Source: Bacteroides sp.
Lineage (GTDB): Bacteria; Bacteroidota; Bacteroidia; Bacteroidales; Bacteroidaceae
Direction of reading: 5' to 3'
DNA length: 34,515 bases
Assembly (NCBI GenBank): GCA_021201335.1
Contig: JAJQFD010000036.1
Location: forward strand, 1 to 34,515
Each line of letters starts with the position of its first letter. The stretch's first letter is position 1. The notes beneath the pieces were generated by a model. That model saw only the letters and a list, made by a program, of their open reading frames with translations. It made no database searches and was not told the origin of the DNA. Below are positions 7,735 to 15,327 of this stretch, piece after piece. Position numbers and translations under genes: made by a program.

Positions 7735-8229
7735 ATGAATATGAGTAGGTTAGAATATCGTCTAATCGAGGAAAAAGACAATATGGGTTTAGCTAACCTT
7801 ATACGAAATGTTTTCGACGAGTTTGGTGCGGAAAGACAGGCTACGGTTTATTCTGATCCTACTACCGATCACCTCTATGAACTATTCAATTGTAAGAAGG
7901 CAGAATTATGGGTTGCCGAGCGTAACGGGAAAGTAGTAGGTTGTTGTGGTATATATCCTACAGAGGGACTTCCCTATGGTTGCGGCGAACTTGTTAAATA
8001 TTATCTCGCATCCGAAGAAAGAGGAAAAGGAGTAGGGAGTCATCTTCTAAATTTAGTATTTGAAAGCGCAAAAAGAATGGGGTACACCGAAATCTATCTG
8101 GAATCTTTTCCTCAATTCTTAAAGGCTGTATCGATGTACGAGCGATTAGGTTTTAGAAAACTGGATAAACCAATGGGAAATTCCGGTCATTCTGCTTGTA
8201 CGATCTGGATGATTAAATCGCTTTCTTAA
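7735..8229 (+). CDS. GNAT-family N-acetyltransferase
   Basis: The 164-residue single-domain GNAT contains the acetyl-CoA binding motif A in YYLASEERGKGVGSHLL (about residues 89-105; R-G-K-G-V-G is the pyrophosphate loop). Motif B follows in VSMYERLGFRKL near residue 137. The acceptor is unknown. The two candidate starts, ATG at 7735 and ATG at 7741, differ by two residues. It lies 38 nt after the CAT-like gene on the same strand with no promoter seen between them. The next gene is convergent. Confidence 0.85.
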   Translation: MNMSRLEYRLIEEKDNMGLANLIRNVFDEFGAERQATVYSDPTTDHLYELFNCKKAELWVAERNGKVVGCCGIYPTEGLPYGCGELVKYYLASEERGKGVGSHLLNLVFESAKRMGYTEIYLESFPQFLKAVSMYERLGFRKLDKPMGNSGHSACTIWMIKSLS

Positions 8230-8270
8230 AAATAGATCTTCTAAAGTTTGCTATTTAAGATACCTGCGGA

Positions 8271-9023
8271 TTATTTCAGAAATTCATAAGTCAGCCGGGC
8301 AAACTCTTCGCTATTGGATAGCATGGCCGGATGTCCTCCCTCTTCAAACAGATACATTTGGGCATACGGTATTTTATTTAACATATCGCCGTACACTTCC
8401 TGAAAAAATCCGGGAGGAATAAACTCATCCTTTTTACTTCCGGTGAGTAACACTGGAATTTTCAGTTTGTTCAAGGATTTATGATAGAATCGGCCAATTA
8501 TTTGGTAATGATTGTAAAGAGCTTCAGTATCATTGTCAACTACACTTTCCCAGTCCGCGCCATGATTGAATTCATAAAAAGGACGTCCGGCATTTTCCTT
8601 TTTTGAGTGTTCCCGTTCTTCCCTGATTGTCTCCATAAAGTCGGAGAGGGGCCTTTCTCCTTCAAAGCTATCTGCTATAATTTTACCTACCAAGTCGGGA
8701 CCCTCGAGTGCGACATTTATAGCTACAATGGCGCCACCGCTGGTTCCGATGATATCTACCTTTTCATAAGAGCTTTGCTGAATAAATTCAATGACTTGCC
8801 GGGCCTCATCGTACCAGAGATCGGTTGGGAAATGCTCCAGCCTGTCTGATTTTCCATGTCCGAGAAAGTCAATGGTAATAATACGAAAATGGTTGGTATA
8901 GAGTTTAATAACATCATTAAACATTTTAGAAGATGCTGTATTACCATGTAGTAACAAAAGGGGCTTTCCCTGGCCTGTTTCGAGGTAATAAACATTCTTA
9001 CCGTTATAGTTGAAATATGGCAT
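8271..9023 (-). CDS. Alpha/beta-fold hydrolase
   Basis: The 250-residue protein shows the full alpha/beta hydrolase pattern: oxyanion-hole region LLLLHGNTASS (residues 22-32), nucleophile elbow G-T-S-G-G with Ser95, acid Asp199 in GSKKDEFIPP, and His231 in EEGGHPAML. Between strands 6 and 7 lies a charged cap insert (about 125-180, ETIREEREHSKKENAGR). The family includes esterases, haloperoxidase-like and lactone hydrolases; no substrate can be named. There is no signal peptide, so it is cytosolic. It is monocistronic, convergent with the upstream GNAT gene and divergent from the RhtA-like exporter. Confidence 0.88.
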   Translation of the reverse strand: MPYFNYNGKNVYYLETGQGKPLLLLHGNTASSKMFNDVIKLYTNHFRIITIDFLGHGKSDRLEHFPTDLWYDEARQVIEFIQQSSYEKVDIIGTSGGAIVAINVALEGPDLVGKIIADSFEGERPLSDFMETIREEREHSKKENAGRPFYEFNHGADWESVVDNDTEALYNHYQIIGRFYHKSLNKLKIPVLLTGSKKDEFIPPGFFQEVYGDMLNKIPYAQMYLFEEGGHPAMLSNSEEFARLTYEFLK

Positions 9024-9179
9024 ACGTTTGATATTAAAGGTTATACTTATTGAAACTATTATGGATGGATATAACTAAACTATTTCGTTCATTCTTGTAA
9101 ATTCAGGTATAAAGATAGATATTTGTACCGGATTTCTAAATAGTTGACGAGACCTCTGCTATCTAACATAATAAATAAA

Positions 9180-9187
9180 TATCTTTG
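9180..9187 (+). promoter_or_regulatory. -7 box immediately before the RhtA-like gene
   Basis: TATCTTTG matches the Bacteroidetes -7 consensus and ends only 5 nt before the ATG at 9193. A weak -33 element (TCTG, 9155-9158) lies 21 nt upstream. The expected transcription start falls almost on the start codon. Confidence 0.5.
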
Positions 9188-9192
9188 AATAA

Positions 9193-10044
9193 ATGAAAAA
9201 GAGGAACTTAGCTATTCCTGCTGCCTTGTTATCCATGATGAGTGTACAGGGGGGAGCCTCTATTGCTAAATATCTTTTCCCTTTTCTGGGTCCCGCAGGA
9301 ACCAGTTCCTTACGTATCGGGCTGGCCGGAATTTTGCTTGTTCTTATTAATCGCCCAAAGATATATTTATTCACTCGGAGCCAATGGATTTATTGCTTCG
9401 CTTATGCTATATGCCTTGCCTTTATGAATCTGCTTTTTTATTACGGCATACAGCGGATTCCTCTTGGTCTGGGAGTAACAGTTGAATTTATCGGTCCTTT
9501 GGCATTGGCACTCGTCACTTCCAAAAAAGCAATTGATATTTGCTGGGCATTATTGGCAGCCCTTGGAATTATGCTGATAGTACCGTGGGATAATAACGGC
9601 GTGGATATCATCGGACTTTTGCTTGCTTTCTCCGCCGGATTGCTTTGGGCCGGTTATATTGTGGTAGGCGGGAGAATTACTAAAAGGATGAAAGGTACGG
9701 ATGTTGTTACCACAGGTATGTGTATAGCCACTTTGTTGATCCTACCATTTGGTGTCTTCAGTCATGGCCTTGATAATCTGACGCTCCGGTTAACATTGAT
9801 CGGACTTGGGGTGGCTGTTTTTTCGAGTGCTTTACCCTACTCTCTCGATCTGATTGCTTTGAAAAGATTACCTCCTCAAACTTTCAGCATTTTGCAGAGT
9901 CTGCAACCTGCTTTCGGGGCCTTGTCCGGTTTACTGTTTTTAGGAGAAATACTGACTGCGAGGCAATGGATTGCTATTATTTGTGTAGTCTTAGCAAGTA
10001 TCGGGGCAACAACTGTCCATTCCAGGAGCAAACAGAAGCAGTAA
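9193..10044 (+). CDS. rhtA: RhtA-like EamA-family exporter (threonine/homoserine-type)
   Basis: The 283-residue protein has about ten transmembrane helices in two EamA repeats. It closely resembles E. coli RhtA in sequence landmarks: S-V-Q-G-G-A-S-I-A-K-Y-L-F-P-F near the N-terminus, R-I-P-L-G-L-G-V-T-V-E-F-I-G-P-L-A around residue 88, and SSALPYSLDLIALKRLPPQT near 213. RhtA exports threonine, homoserine and related amino acids across the inner membrane. Orthology is plausible from the shared motifs, although transport has not been shown for this lineage. It is monocistronic; its stop is 6 nt from the convergent thioesterase stop, leaving no room for an obvious terminator. Confidence 0.85.
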   Translation: MKKRNLAIPAALLSMMSVQGGASIAKYLFPFLGPAGTSSLRIGLAGILLVLINRPKIYLFTRSQWIYCFAYAICLAFMNLLFYYGIQRIPLGLGVTVEFIGPLALALVTSKKAIDICWALLAALGIMLIVPWDNNGVDIIGLLLAFSAGLLWAGYIVVGGRITKRMKGTDVVTTGMCIATLLILPFGVFSHGLDNLTLRLTLIGLGVAVFSSALPYSLDLIALKRLPPQTFSILQSLQPAFGALSGLLFLGEILTARQWIAIICVVLASIGATTVHSRSKQKQ

Positions 10045-10050
10045 CTCGGA

Positions 10051-10770
10051 TTAAATTTTATCGCTGAATTCCATAATCACATAATTCTGGTTCTTTTCGT
10101 TTACCAATAAAATAATAATCTTTCCGTCTGGGGTGATTATTTTCCTGGGGTGAAGTACCTCTTTGTACTTCGCAGCTATTTTATATTCAATCCTCAATCG
10201 TTTTATTATAAAGTCTTCCGGAAGTAGTTCACAGGAGGCAATGCGGACATATTGAGTGTTATTCATGTGTTGATTGTAGTCTATATCGTCCCTGCAAACT
10301 TTTATCGGGTTATATTCAAGAAATTCTATATTCGGTACCACGATTTTCCGTTCCAGGTATTCCATTTCATACTGCGGATCATACTGTATGCTTTCCGTTA
10401 CAAAAGAGGGCAGTTTAACCATACGCCCGGTATCATAGCTTACGAATACTCCCATACTCCACGTTACGTAACAGGGTATTCCCCATTCATCACGCATTGT
10501 GGTGTTTCTATATCCTTGAAGACCTTTACAACCGAATATACTGGTGGTTATGGTCAGTTTTTCTCCAATAGACGGAACGCGTAATACATCTACTTGTCTT
10601 GAAGCAAGCAATTGTGAGATATGATTGGCAATAAAATAATCTTTGTATTGCGGTTCACTTTCTACCCACATTTCAGAGCAATCCTGCATCATGTTGAGTG
10701 CTCCGACTAATTTTAATTTTCCGTTTACTCCTGTACGGCTAGGTGTTACTGTCTCCGTTATACAAAACAT
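10051..10770 (-). CDS. Acyl-[acyl-carrier-protein] thioesterase (FatA/FatB-like)
   Basis: The 239-residue length fits bacterial acyl-ACP thioesterases with two hotdog repeats. The first repeat includes NMMQDCSEMWVES near residue 26; the second has the catalytic region D-D-I-D-Y-N-Q-H-M-N-N (161-171) with Asn166 and His168, equivalent to the Asn/His pair of plant FatA/FatB. The enzyme would release free fatty acids from acyl-ACP in the cytosol. It begins 59 nt after the stop of the flavodoxin/ferredoxin gene on the same strand. No promoter was seen in that gap, so the two probably form an operon. Confidence 0.9.
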   Translation of the reverse strand: MFCITETVTPSRTGVNGKLKLVGALNMMQDCSEMWVESEPQYKDYFIANHISQLLASRQVDVLRVPSIGEKLTITTSIFGCKGLQGYRNTTMRDEWGIPCYVTWSMGVFVSYDTGRMVKLPSFVTESIQYDPQYEMEYLERKIVVPNIEFLEYNPIKVCRDDIDYNQHMNNTQYVRIASCELLPEDFIIKRLRIEYKIAAKYKEVLHPRKIITPDGKIIILLVNEKNQNYVIMEFSDKI

Positions 10771-10829
10771 CCGTATTTTATTTGATGGTATCTTTCTCAG
10801 TTTTATGGAAGAAAAAAGTATTTAATTAT

Positions 10830-11627
10830 CTATTGTACATTGCCATTGCTAAAAACTACGGTTGGTTCTTTCCTTTCAGAATTTGCCTTGATAAATTTAT
10901 TCCCAGCCAACTTATAAAGTAATCCGCCGTAGTGACGGGCTTTTTGCGGACAAACAACAATGCAGCGTCCACAAGAGATACATAAATCTTTCTCTGTTTT
11001 CCGTGGGTTATCGGTGGGTATAGCTTTTACCGGACACCGTTTAACACACGTACCGCATTCGATACACTTTTTGTCACCTTTGGGTTGCAGAGGTATTTTA
11101 CCGGGAGTTTTGTATGGCCTGTTTCCTTTCACTTCCAGATCGGGGAGGGTAGTAATATCCGTTATCGACTTTAGTATCCCCGCTGTTTTTGTACCAAACT
11201 CATCAATCTTTATAAAATCCTTTTCATCCGGGCGATTTTGTCCTACCTTCGGGAAAATGGAGTGTTGCGCAATAAAGGCCGCGGCTGAAATTACTTTGAA
11301 ACCGTTATTCTCAACTAGGTCCTTCATTTCCAAAAGGGCATCATCGTAGTCCCGATTTCCATATACACAAATGATAACCGCTGGTGTGTTATTACCTTTA
11401 AACCGATTAAGAGCATCGATTGCAATGGCCGGAATACGACCGGCATACACGGGCACTCCAACCAGGAGCAGATTTTCGCTTCCAATTATTATGTTCTCTG
11501 CCAGTGAGGATTGGGTAATATCATACTCATTTATTTTGCCTGTGAATTGATGGGTTATTGTACGCACTATCTTTCTGGTTGTTTTTGTCGCACTAAAATA
11601 AACTGCATTAATTTCCGGGATTTGCAT
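10830..11627 (-). CDS. EFR1-type protein: flavodoxin-like domain plus two [4Fe-4S] motifs
   Basis: The 265-residue protein has a flavodoxin-like N-terminal half (about 1-150) with the FMN-phosphate loop FSATKTTRKI at 11-20 and LLVGVPVYAGRIPA in the 50s. The C-terminal half is a bacterial 2x[4Fe-4S] ferredoxin: CIECGTCVKRCP and CISCGRCIVVCP (CxxCxxCxxxCP twice, about 188-235). This matches the EFR1 family. It probably moves electrons between flavin and iron-sulfur centres in the cytosol; the partner is unknown. It is the first gene of a likely pair with the thioesterase. The -7 element TAAATTTG (plus 11680-11687) with CTTG 19 nt further upstream (11707-11710) is a candidate promoter. Confidence 0.88.
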   Translation of the reverse strand: MQIPEINAVYFSATKTTRKIVRTITHQFTGKINEYDITQSSLAENIIIGSENLLLVGVPVYAGRIPAIAIDALNRFKGNNTPAVIICVYGNRDYDDALLEMKDLVENNGFKVISAAAFIAQHSIFPKVGQNRPDEKDFIKIDEFGTKTAGILKSITDITTLPDLEVKGNRPYKTPGKIPLQPKGDKKCIECGTCVKRCPVKAIPTDNPRKTEKDLCISCGRCIVVCPQKARHYGGLLYKLAGNKFIKANSERKEPTVVFSNGNVQ

Positions 11628-11679
11628 GTCTTGAGTTTTTATGATTTTGTATCGCTGTTTTATTTGCCTTCTGCAAATA

Positions 11680-11710
11680 CAAATTTAATAACAAACTTCT
11701 AAACGGCAAG
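11680..11710 (-). promoter_or_regulatory. Promoter candidate for the EFR1/thioesterase operon
   Basis: On the minus strand CTTG (plus 11707-11710), a 19-nt spacer and TAAATTTG (plus 11680-11687) fit the Bacteroidetes promoter pattern. The start would be about 11673, giving a leader of roughly 45 nt before the ATG at 11627. Confidence 0.45.
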
Positions 11711-11774
11711 AGTTTCCCGGAAAGTAAAAAGGTAGAATAGTCATTTAGGTTATAAGTTTGCCTACAAATAACTC

Positions 11775-12230
11775 ATGAGAAAGATTGACGTAGTTAACAA
11801 AACAGATTATACCCATACTTTTACTAGTGGCGAAACACAAGAAGAATCCATCAAATTTTCCCAGAAGGTTACTCAAACACTTCCTCCGTTTACTAAACTA
11901 GAGGCATTTATAACAGCTACAAAATATACTTTTAATACAAATTATATAGGAGAATTTAGAGGTGTAAATTCAGGGAATATAATTAAGCTTCGAGGTGACT
12001 GGTCTGGTGTTCAATTTTATGAATTACATATAACAATAGCTCAACCCGATGGTTTAATTTGGGGAACAATAAAAGATGGAAAATACGTTAAGGCTGTTGA
12101 AAGTAGATATATAAATGGTAGACCAATTGACCGTGATGGTGGCCGTAGTGGTGGCCGTAGTGGTGACCGTAGTGATGAACGCAATGCTAACGCAAGTGGT
12201 AGTCGTGATAGTAGCCGTGGTAATAGATAA
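11775..12230 (+). CDS. Hypothetical protein with possible aerolysin-like core and Gly/Arg/Ser repeat tail
   Basis: The 151-residue product falls into two parts. Residues 1-115 are beta-rich, with Thr/Ser-rich TSGETQEESIKFSQKVTQT followed by L-P-P-F-T-K-L-E-A-F-I-T-A-T. This order resembles the strand leading to a P-P-x-x-K-V turn in aerolysin/ETX-MTX2-type proteins, but the protein is far shorter than a complete pore-former. Residues 120-151 are a low-complexity tail (GGRSGGRSGDRS and so on) encoded by tandem 12-bp repeats. There is no signal peptide. A possible -7 box TAAGTTTG lies at 11753-11760. The family is not firmly recognised; the toxin-like reading is inference. Confidence 0.55.
   Translation: MRKIDVVNKTDYTHTFTSGETQEESIKFSQKVTQTLPPFTKLEAFITATKYTFNTNYIGEFRGVNSGNIIKLRGDWSGVQFYELHITIAQPDGLIWGTIKDGKYVKAVESRYINGRPIDRDGGRSGGRSGDRSDERNANASGSRDSSRGNR
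12126..12185 (+). repeat. Tandem 12-bp coding repeats
   Basis: Five 12-bp units run from 12126 to 12185. Units 2 and 3 are identical (GGTGGCCGTAGT at 12138-12149 and 12150-12161), unit 4 differs at one base, and the outer ones are more diverged. Each encodes Gly-Gly/Asp-Arg-Ser or a variant. Loss or gain of a unit keeps the reading frame. The repeats are far more GC-rich than the surrounding DNA. Confidence 0.75.
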
Positions 12231-12802
12231 CGCCTTTAGATTATATAATGCAATGTTGAAATTATAATTAATGTAAAATTAAAAACAATAATAAAATTAC
12301 TCACTCTAATTCATGTGGATATTTATATTTTTTGTATTTATTTCAATATTATCTAATATTATTAATAAAATAAGGAAGTATACACCATAATATACTTCCT
12401 TAACTATAAGTTGATAACTGGTATAAAATATTTCAAATATTCTCACCTAACTTAAAATCCTTAAGTGAGTTATTTGTAAATCACACCTAACAATATTTCC
12501 TATTCCTACTTGATAAAGAATATAATTTTTCATTCTATTTATACATATCACGGCATTTAGCATATAAAAAACGTCTTCGAGCCATTTTATGTAGAAGACA
12601 TAATAAATATATTTCAAGAATATGCGACACTTTTAATAGACCATCGTAAAAGTTCAGCCCACTGATAAATTAGAGAGCATATTTTAATTAATTCTTAAAT
12701 ATGAGTTTGGGTAATCGATTCAAATAAATTAGTGGAAAATATTTTTTTTATTTATAATGGTTATATTTGTATAATTCAATGTTTTATAAAATATACTGAA
12801 TT
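12231..12802. other. AT-rich gene-free stretch
   Basis: About 570 bp of very AT-rich DNA with no supportable ORF on either strand. The only clear structure is the perfect 11-bp hairpin at 12372-12401. A possible -7 box TATATTTG (12762-12769) precedes the lipoprotein gene, but no convincing -33 element accompanies it. Confidence 0.5.
12372..12401 (+). terminator. Hairpin, possible bidirectional terminator
   Basis: AAGGAAGTATA (12372-12382) and TATACTTCCTT (12391-12401) form a perfect 11-bp stem with an 8-nt loop. AT-rich DNA flanks it; the T content is stronger on the minus-strand side. It lies 142 bp after the preceding gene, so its assignment as that gene's terminator is tentative. Confidence 0.45.
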
Positions 12803-13504
12803 ATGAAGAGATTATTTAACGCCTTAATTATTTCTTTAGTTATTTGTGGCTGTAATGATAATGATCATCAAGATTCAAATTTCTCTATTGAGCTATCAAG
12901 CTTAGGAAGCAGTAATAACGTTGTTGGGAATAGTATCTCGTGCAATTTATCTATAAATCAATTATGTAATGATGATCATTTTATAACATTTTCTATAGAA
13001 GAGGGGTGTGGATTTGTAGAAATTGGTGAAAAGGAATATAAGCAAGGAGATGTCATAAAATACCCAGGAACAGAGTCAAAAATACCATTTATATATGTTC
13101 CGACATCAAAAGGAACGCATTCAATTATTTTTTCTCTGAAAAACTCTGCTAAGGAAGTTTTTGCTTCGATAAATTTTGAGATAGGGGAGCCTAAATTAAC
13201 CTCTACAATTAAAGATATTGAATCCACCGTTTTGATTAATAATACGACTGAATTTCGTTTGATAATTGATACTGATTTAGAATATATTGAGTGTTTACCT
13301 AAATTTGTCAAGGGTTATGGAGAAATTTTAATTGGGGATACTAAATATGCAGGAATCCACTCACAAAACCCTGTTCCTTTAGAGAAAGACAATCTTATTT
13401 TATTTAAACCAACAGCTGGTGGAGAAAATAGAATTGAGTTTCTAATATCCGGTAAGTATGGAAAATCTTGTATTCATACAATTGTTTTCATTGTTGCAGA
13501 ATAA
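12803..13504 (+). CDS. Internally duplicated lipoprotein, possibly TraQ/DUF3872-like
   Basis: The 233-residue protein begins MKRLFNALIISLVICGCND: a basic n-region, hydrophobic core and lipobox ending at Cys17, so it is probably anchored at the outer or inner membrane. The mature part holds two similar Ig-like halves: residues about 60-125 (GFVEIGEKEYKQGD ... FIYVPTSKGTHSIIFSL) and about 160-230 (GEILIGDTKYAGIH ... ILFKPTAGGENRIEFLI). The pattern of a Y-x-P-x-x-x-G turn before a paired strand recalls TraQ/DUF3872 proteins of Bacteroidetes conjugative elements, but no other transfer gene is present. It stands alone in AT-rich DNA. Function is unknown. Confidence 0.6.
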   Translation: MKRLFNALIISLVICGCNDNDHQDSNFSIELSSLGSSNNVVGNSISCNLSINQLCNDDHFITFSIEEGCGFVEIGEKEYKQGDVIKYPGTESKIPFIYVPTSKGTHSIIFSLKNSAKEVFASINFEIGEPKLTSTIKDIESTVLINNTTEFRLIIDTDLEYIECLPKFVKGYGEILIGDTKYAGIHSQNPVPLEKDNLILFKPTAGGENRIEFLISGKYGKSCIHTIVFIVAE

Positions 13505-13992
13505 AATATTGAATGTATTTCACTTTAATAATTTGATTATTATCTCTACATAGTATATTATTAAATGTGATTTGTTAATTTGACAAATTTTCTGTATTCG
13601 TGGAAAAGGATAAATCAGGAGAATTATCACCTTTTCAAAGTCTATCTAAATAGAAAATATATTTTACAGTTCAAATAGCTGTAGTCTAATTTTTAATCAT
13701 CTGATTTACATGGGTTTAGAAAGCAACAAAACAGGGTATATAACTAATGATCCCAAAGGTATATAACTAAGCATGGTCAAGTTATATACCTTGGGGTTGC
13801 TTAGTTATATACCTTTGGAATGCTTAATTATACACTTTGGATAAATGTTTACATTATGTTTAGCAAGATAATCTCTTTCTAAGAAGTATTTTGCTCCTGT
13901 TAAATATTCACTTGTCAGAAAGTGTCTTTTGGTTATTTTAGCTACCTTTACGGAAGTAAAAATCAATATTTACATCAGAAAAATCATATAAA
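13505..13992. other. Intergenic region containing the 23-bp repeat array
   Basis: No gene is supported here. Apart from the repeat array the stretch is AT-rich and unremarkable. TACCTTTA (13943-13950) is a near match to a -7 box for the GH16 gene, but no -33 element lies at the right distance. Confidence 0.45.
13735..13836. repeat. Five-copy 23-bp-periodic repeat array with central inversion
   Basis: The core GGTATATAACTAA occurs forward at 13735-13747 and 13758-13770, then reversed at 13778-13790 (two end mismatches) and 13801-13813, with a diverged reversed copy at 13824-13836. Adjacent same-strand copies are exactly 23 bp apart and orientation flips once, giving dyad symmetry around 13774. 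CCAAAGG or CCTTTGG blocks flank the cores. Copies 1-4 can pair into a long stem (13735-13813) with an 11-nt apical loop. Confidence 0.75.
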
Positions 13993-15327
13993 ATGACCAG
14001 ACCAACTCTAATCAACATATACAAAAAACGTAATTTGTACGTAATTTACTTTTTTCTTTTCTTTCTTATTTGTCCCACACTTTTTGGGTTTAAAAGTAAA
14101 AACAATCATTCACCCCACTCGCAAACAGTTCCTAAAGGAATGAAAATGGTATGGAGTGATGAATTTAATGATCACCGGCTTGATACTACCAAATGGTTTA
14201 CCCATTATTATTCTACTCTTGATTTTTATCATCGTACTAACTTTAATGATTTCCAGGCAAATAATCTGCCCCAACCCGCTATTGAGTTTACAGATTCTAC
14301 CCTGATTTTACGGACGAACGATCAAATTCCGGAAAGAAGTTTCTGGGAGAGTGGACGCAAAATATCTTCTATACAGACATACGACTGGAACAGTAACCGG
14401 AATCTTTTAGATAACAAACGGGGAGGATATTTTGAAGCTCGCATCCGAAGAAGTGTAACTCCTGACGCTGAGATGGCAAACAGTGCATTCTGGTTCGATT
14501 CTCCAGGGCCGGATTTACGTTACTATATTGAACAAGGTAATCACGCCTGCGGAGTAGACGGAATACGCCCCTGCGGACAAGTTTTTGAGATTGATTTATG
14601 CGAATATATTACCACTGAGATTGTAATGCATGGTAATGTTTCGGCCGAGGGGAAATTTGAACACAACATAGGACATTTCATCATTCCTGGTGAATTCAAT
14701 GGTAAATGGACCAAGCATGGCATGTTATGGAGTGCGGCAGGACTCAAATTTTATGTAGATGATAAATTGGTTGCTGAGTCCTGGAATCCTCATGATATTA
14801 AATCACCCAATCATACGATGAATATGTTTTTCGGAGCATACGGTAAGGGTGGCGAAGTTACAATGGAAGTAGACTATGTACGCTATTATCAATGGGAGAT
14901 GGAAGAAGGGAACGAAATCCCAAATCCCGGTTTTGAATATCAGGATGATCTATTTCCCTGGGAGGGCAATGGAGTTGTCACAAAAGCATTCGCACATTCA
15001 GGTAAAAATGGAGTTTTATTGAATGAGGCAAATAATATATATCAGTACATATATCTGGATCATTCGAAAGAATATCAACTTGGTTTTATGAGTAAAGGCC
15101 CAGGCACTCTGAAAGTGAAGATTGAAAATATTACCCTGGTAAACGGAACTACGAAGAGCGAGTTTACCAGAGAATACAAATTAACATCCGATTATACCAA
15201 ACACTCTCTTCATTTCTTCACTGAAACCGAATATGATGATCACATGTGTACGGTGAAGGTGAGCTTTATAAACGAAAGCGATAAAGAAACACCTATTTAT
15301 TTAGACGATATTGAAATTGTTAAATAA
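13993..15327 (+). CDS. Glycoside hydrolase family 16 protein with C-terminal carbohydrate-binding-like domain
   Basis: The 444-residue protein starts with an uncleaved-looking signal or anchor (VIYFFLFFLICPTLFGF). Residues about 50-302 are a GH16 jelly-roll: MVWSDEFND is the usual opening and FEIDLCE (198-204) is the catalytic E-x-D-x-x-E, with nucleophile Glu199, assisting Asp201 and acid/base Glu204. The closing VDYVRYYQW is typical. Residues 310-444 (NPGFEYQDDLFPWEGNG to LDDIEIV) look like a CBM4/9-type galactose-binding jelly-roll. GH16 enzymes cut beta-1,3/1,4-glucans, agars, porphyran or carrageenan; the substrate cannot be read here. No SusC/D pair is adjacent. The 3' end overlaps the convergent tetR gene by 27 bp. 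Confidence 0.9.
   Translation: MTRPTLINIYKKRNLYVIYFFLFFLICPTLFGFKSKNNHSPHSQTVPKGMKMVWSDEFNDHRLDTTKWFTHYYSTLDFYHRTNFNDFQANNLPQPAIEFTDSTLILRTNDQIPERSFWESGRKISSIQTYDWNSNRNLLDNKRGGYFEARIRRSVTPDAEMANSAFWFDSPGPDLRYYIEQGNHACGVDGIRPCGQVFEIDLCEYITTEIVMHGNVSAEGKFEHNIGHFIIPGEFNGKWTKHGMLWSAAGLKFYVDDKLVAESWNPHDIKSPNHTMNMFFGAYGKGGEVTMEVDYVRYYQWEMEEGNEIPNPGFEYQDDLFPWEGNGVVTKAFAHSGKNGVLLNEANNIYQYIYLDHSKEYQLGFMSKGPGTLKVKIENITLVNGTTKSEFTREYKLTSDYTKHSLHFFTETEYDDHMCTVKVSFINESDKETPIYLDDIEIVK

Noticed and set aside
12126..12185. Tandem repeats as a minisatellite or CRISPR
   Set aside because: They are in-frame 12-bp coding units inside one gene.
12803..13504. Evidence for an integrated conjugative element
   Set aside because: A single TraQ-like protein with no relaxase, integrase, VirB4/TraG or attachment repeats is insufficient.
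13735..13836. CRISPR-like repeat array
   Set aside because: Repeats switch orientation and spacers of about 10 bp are too short; no cas gene is present.
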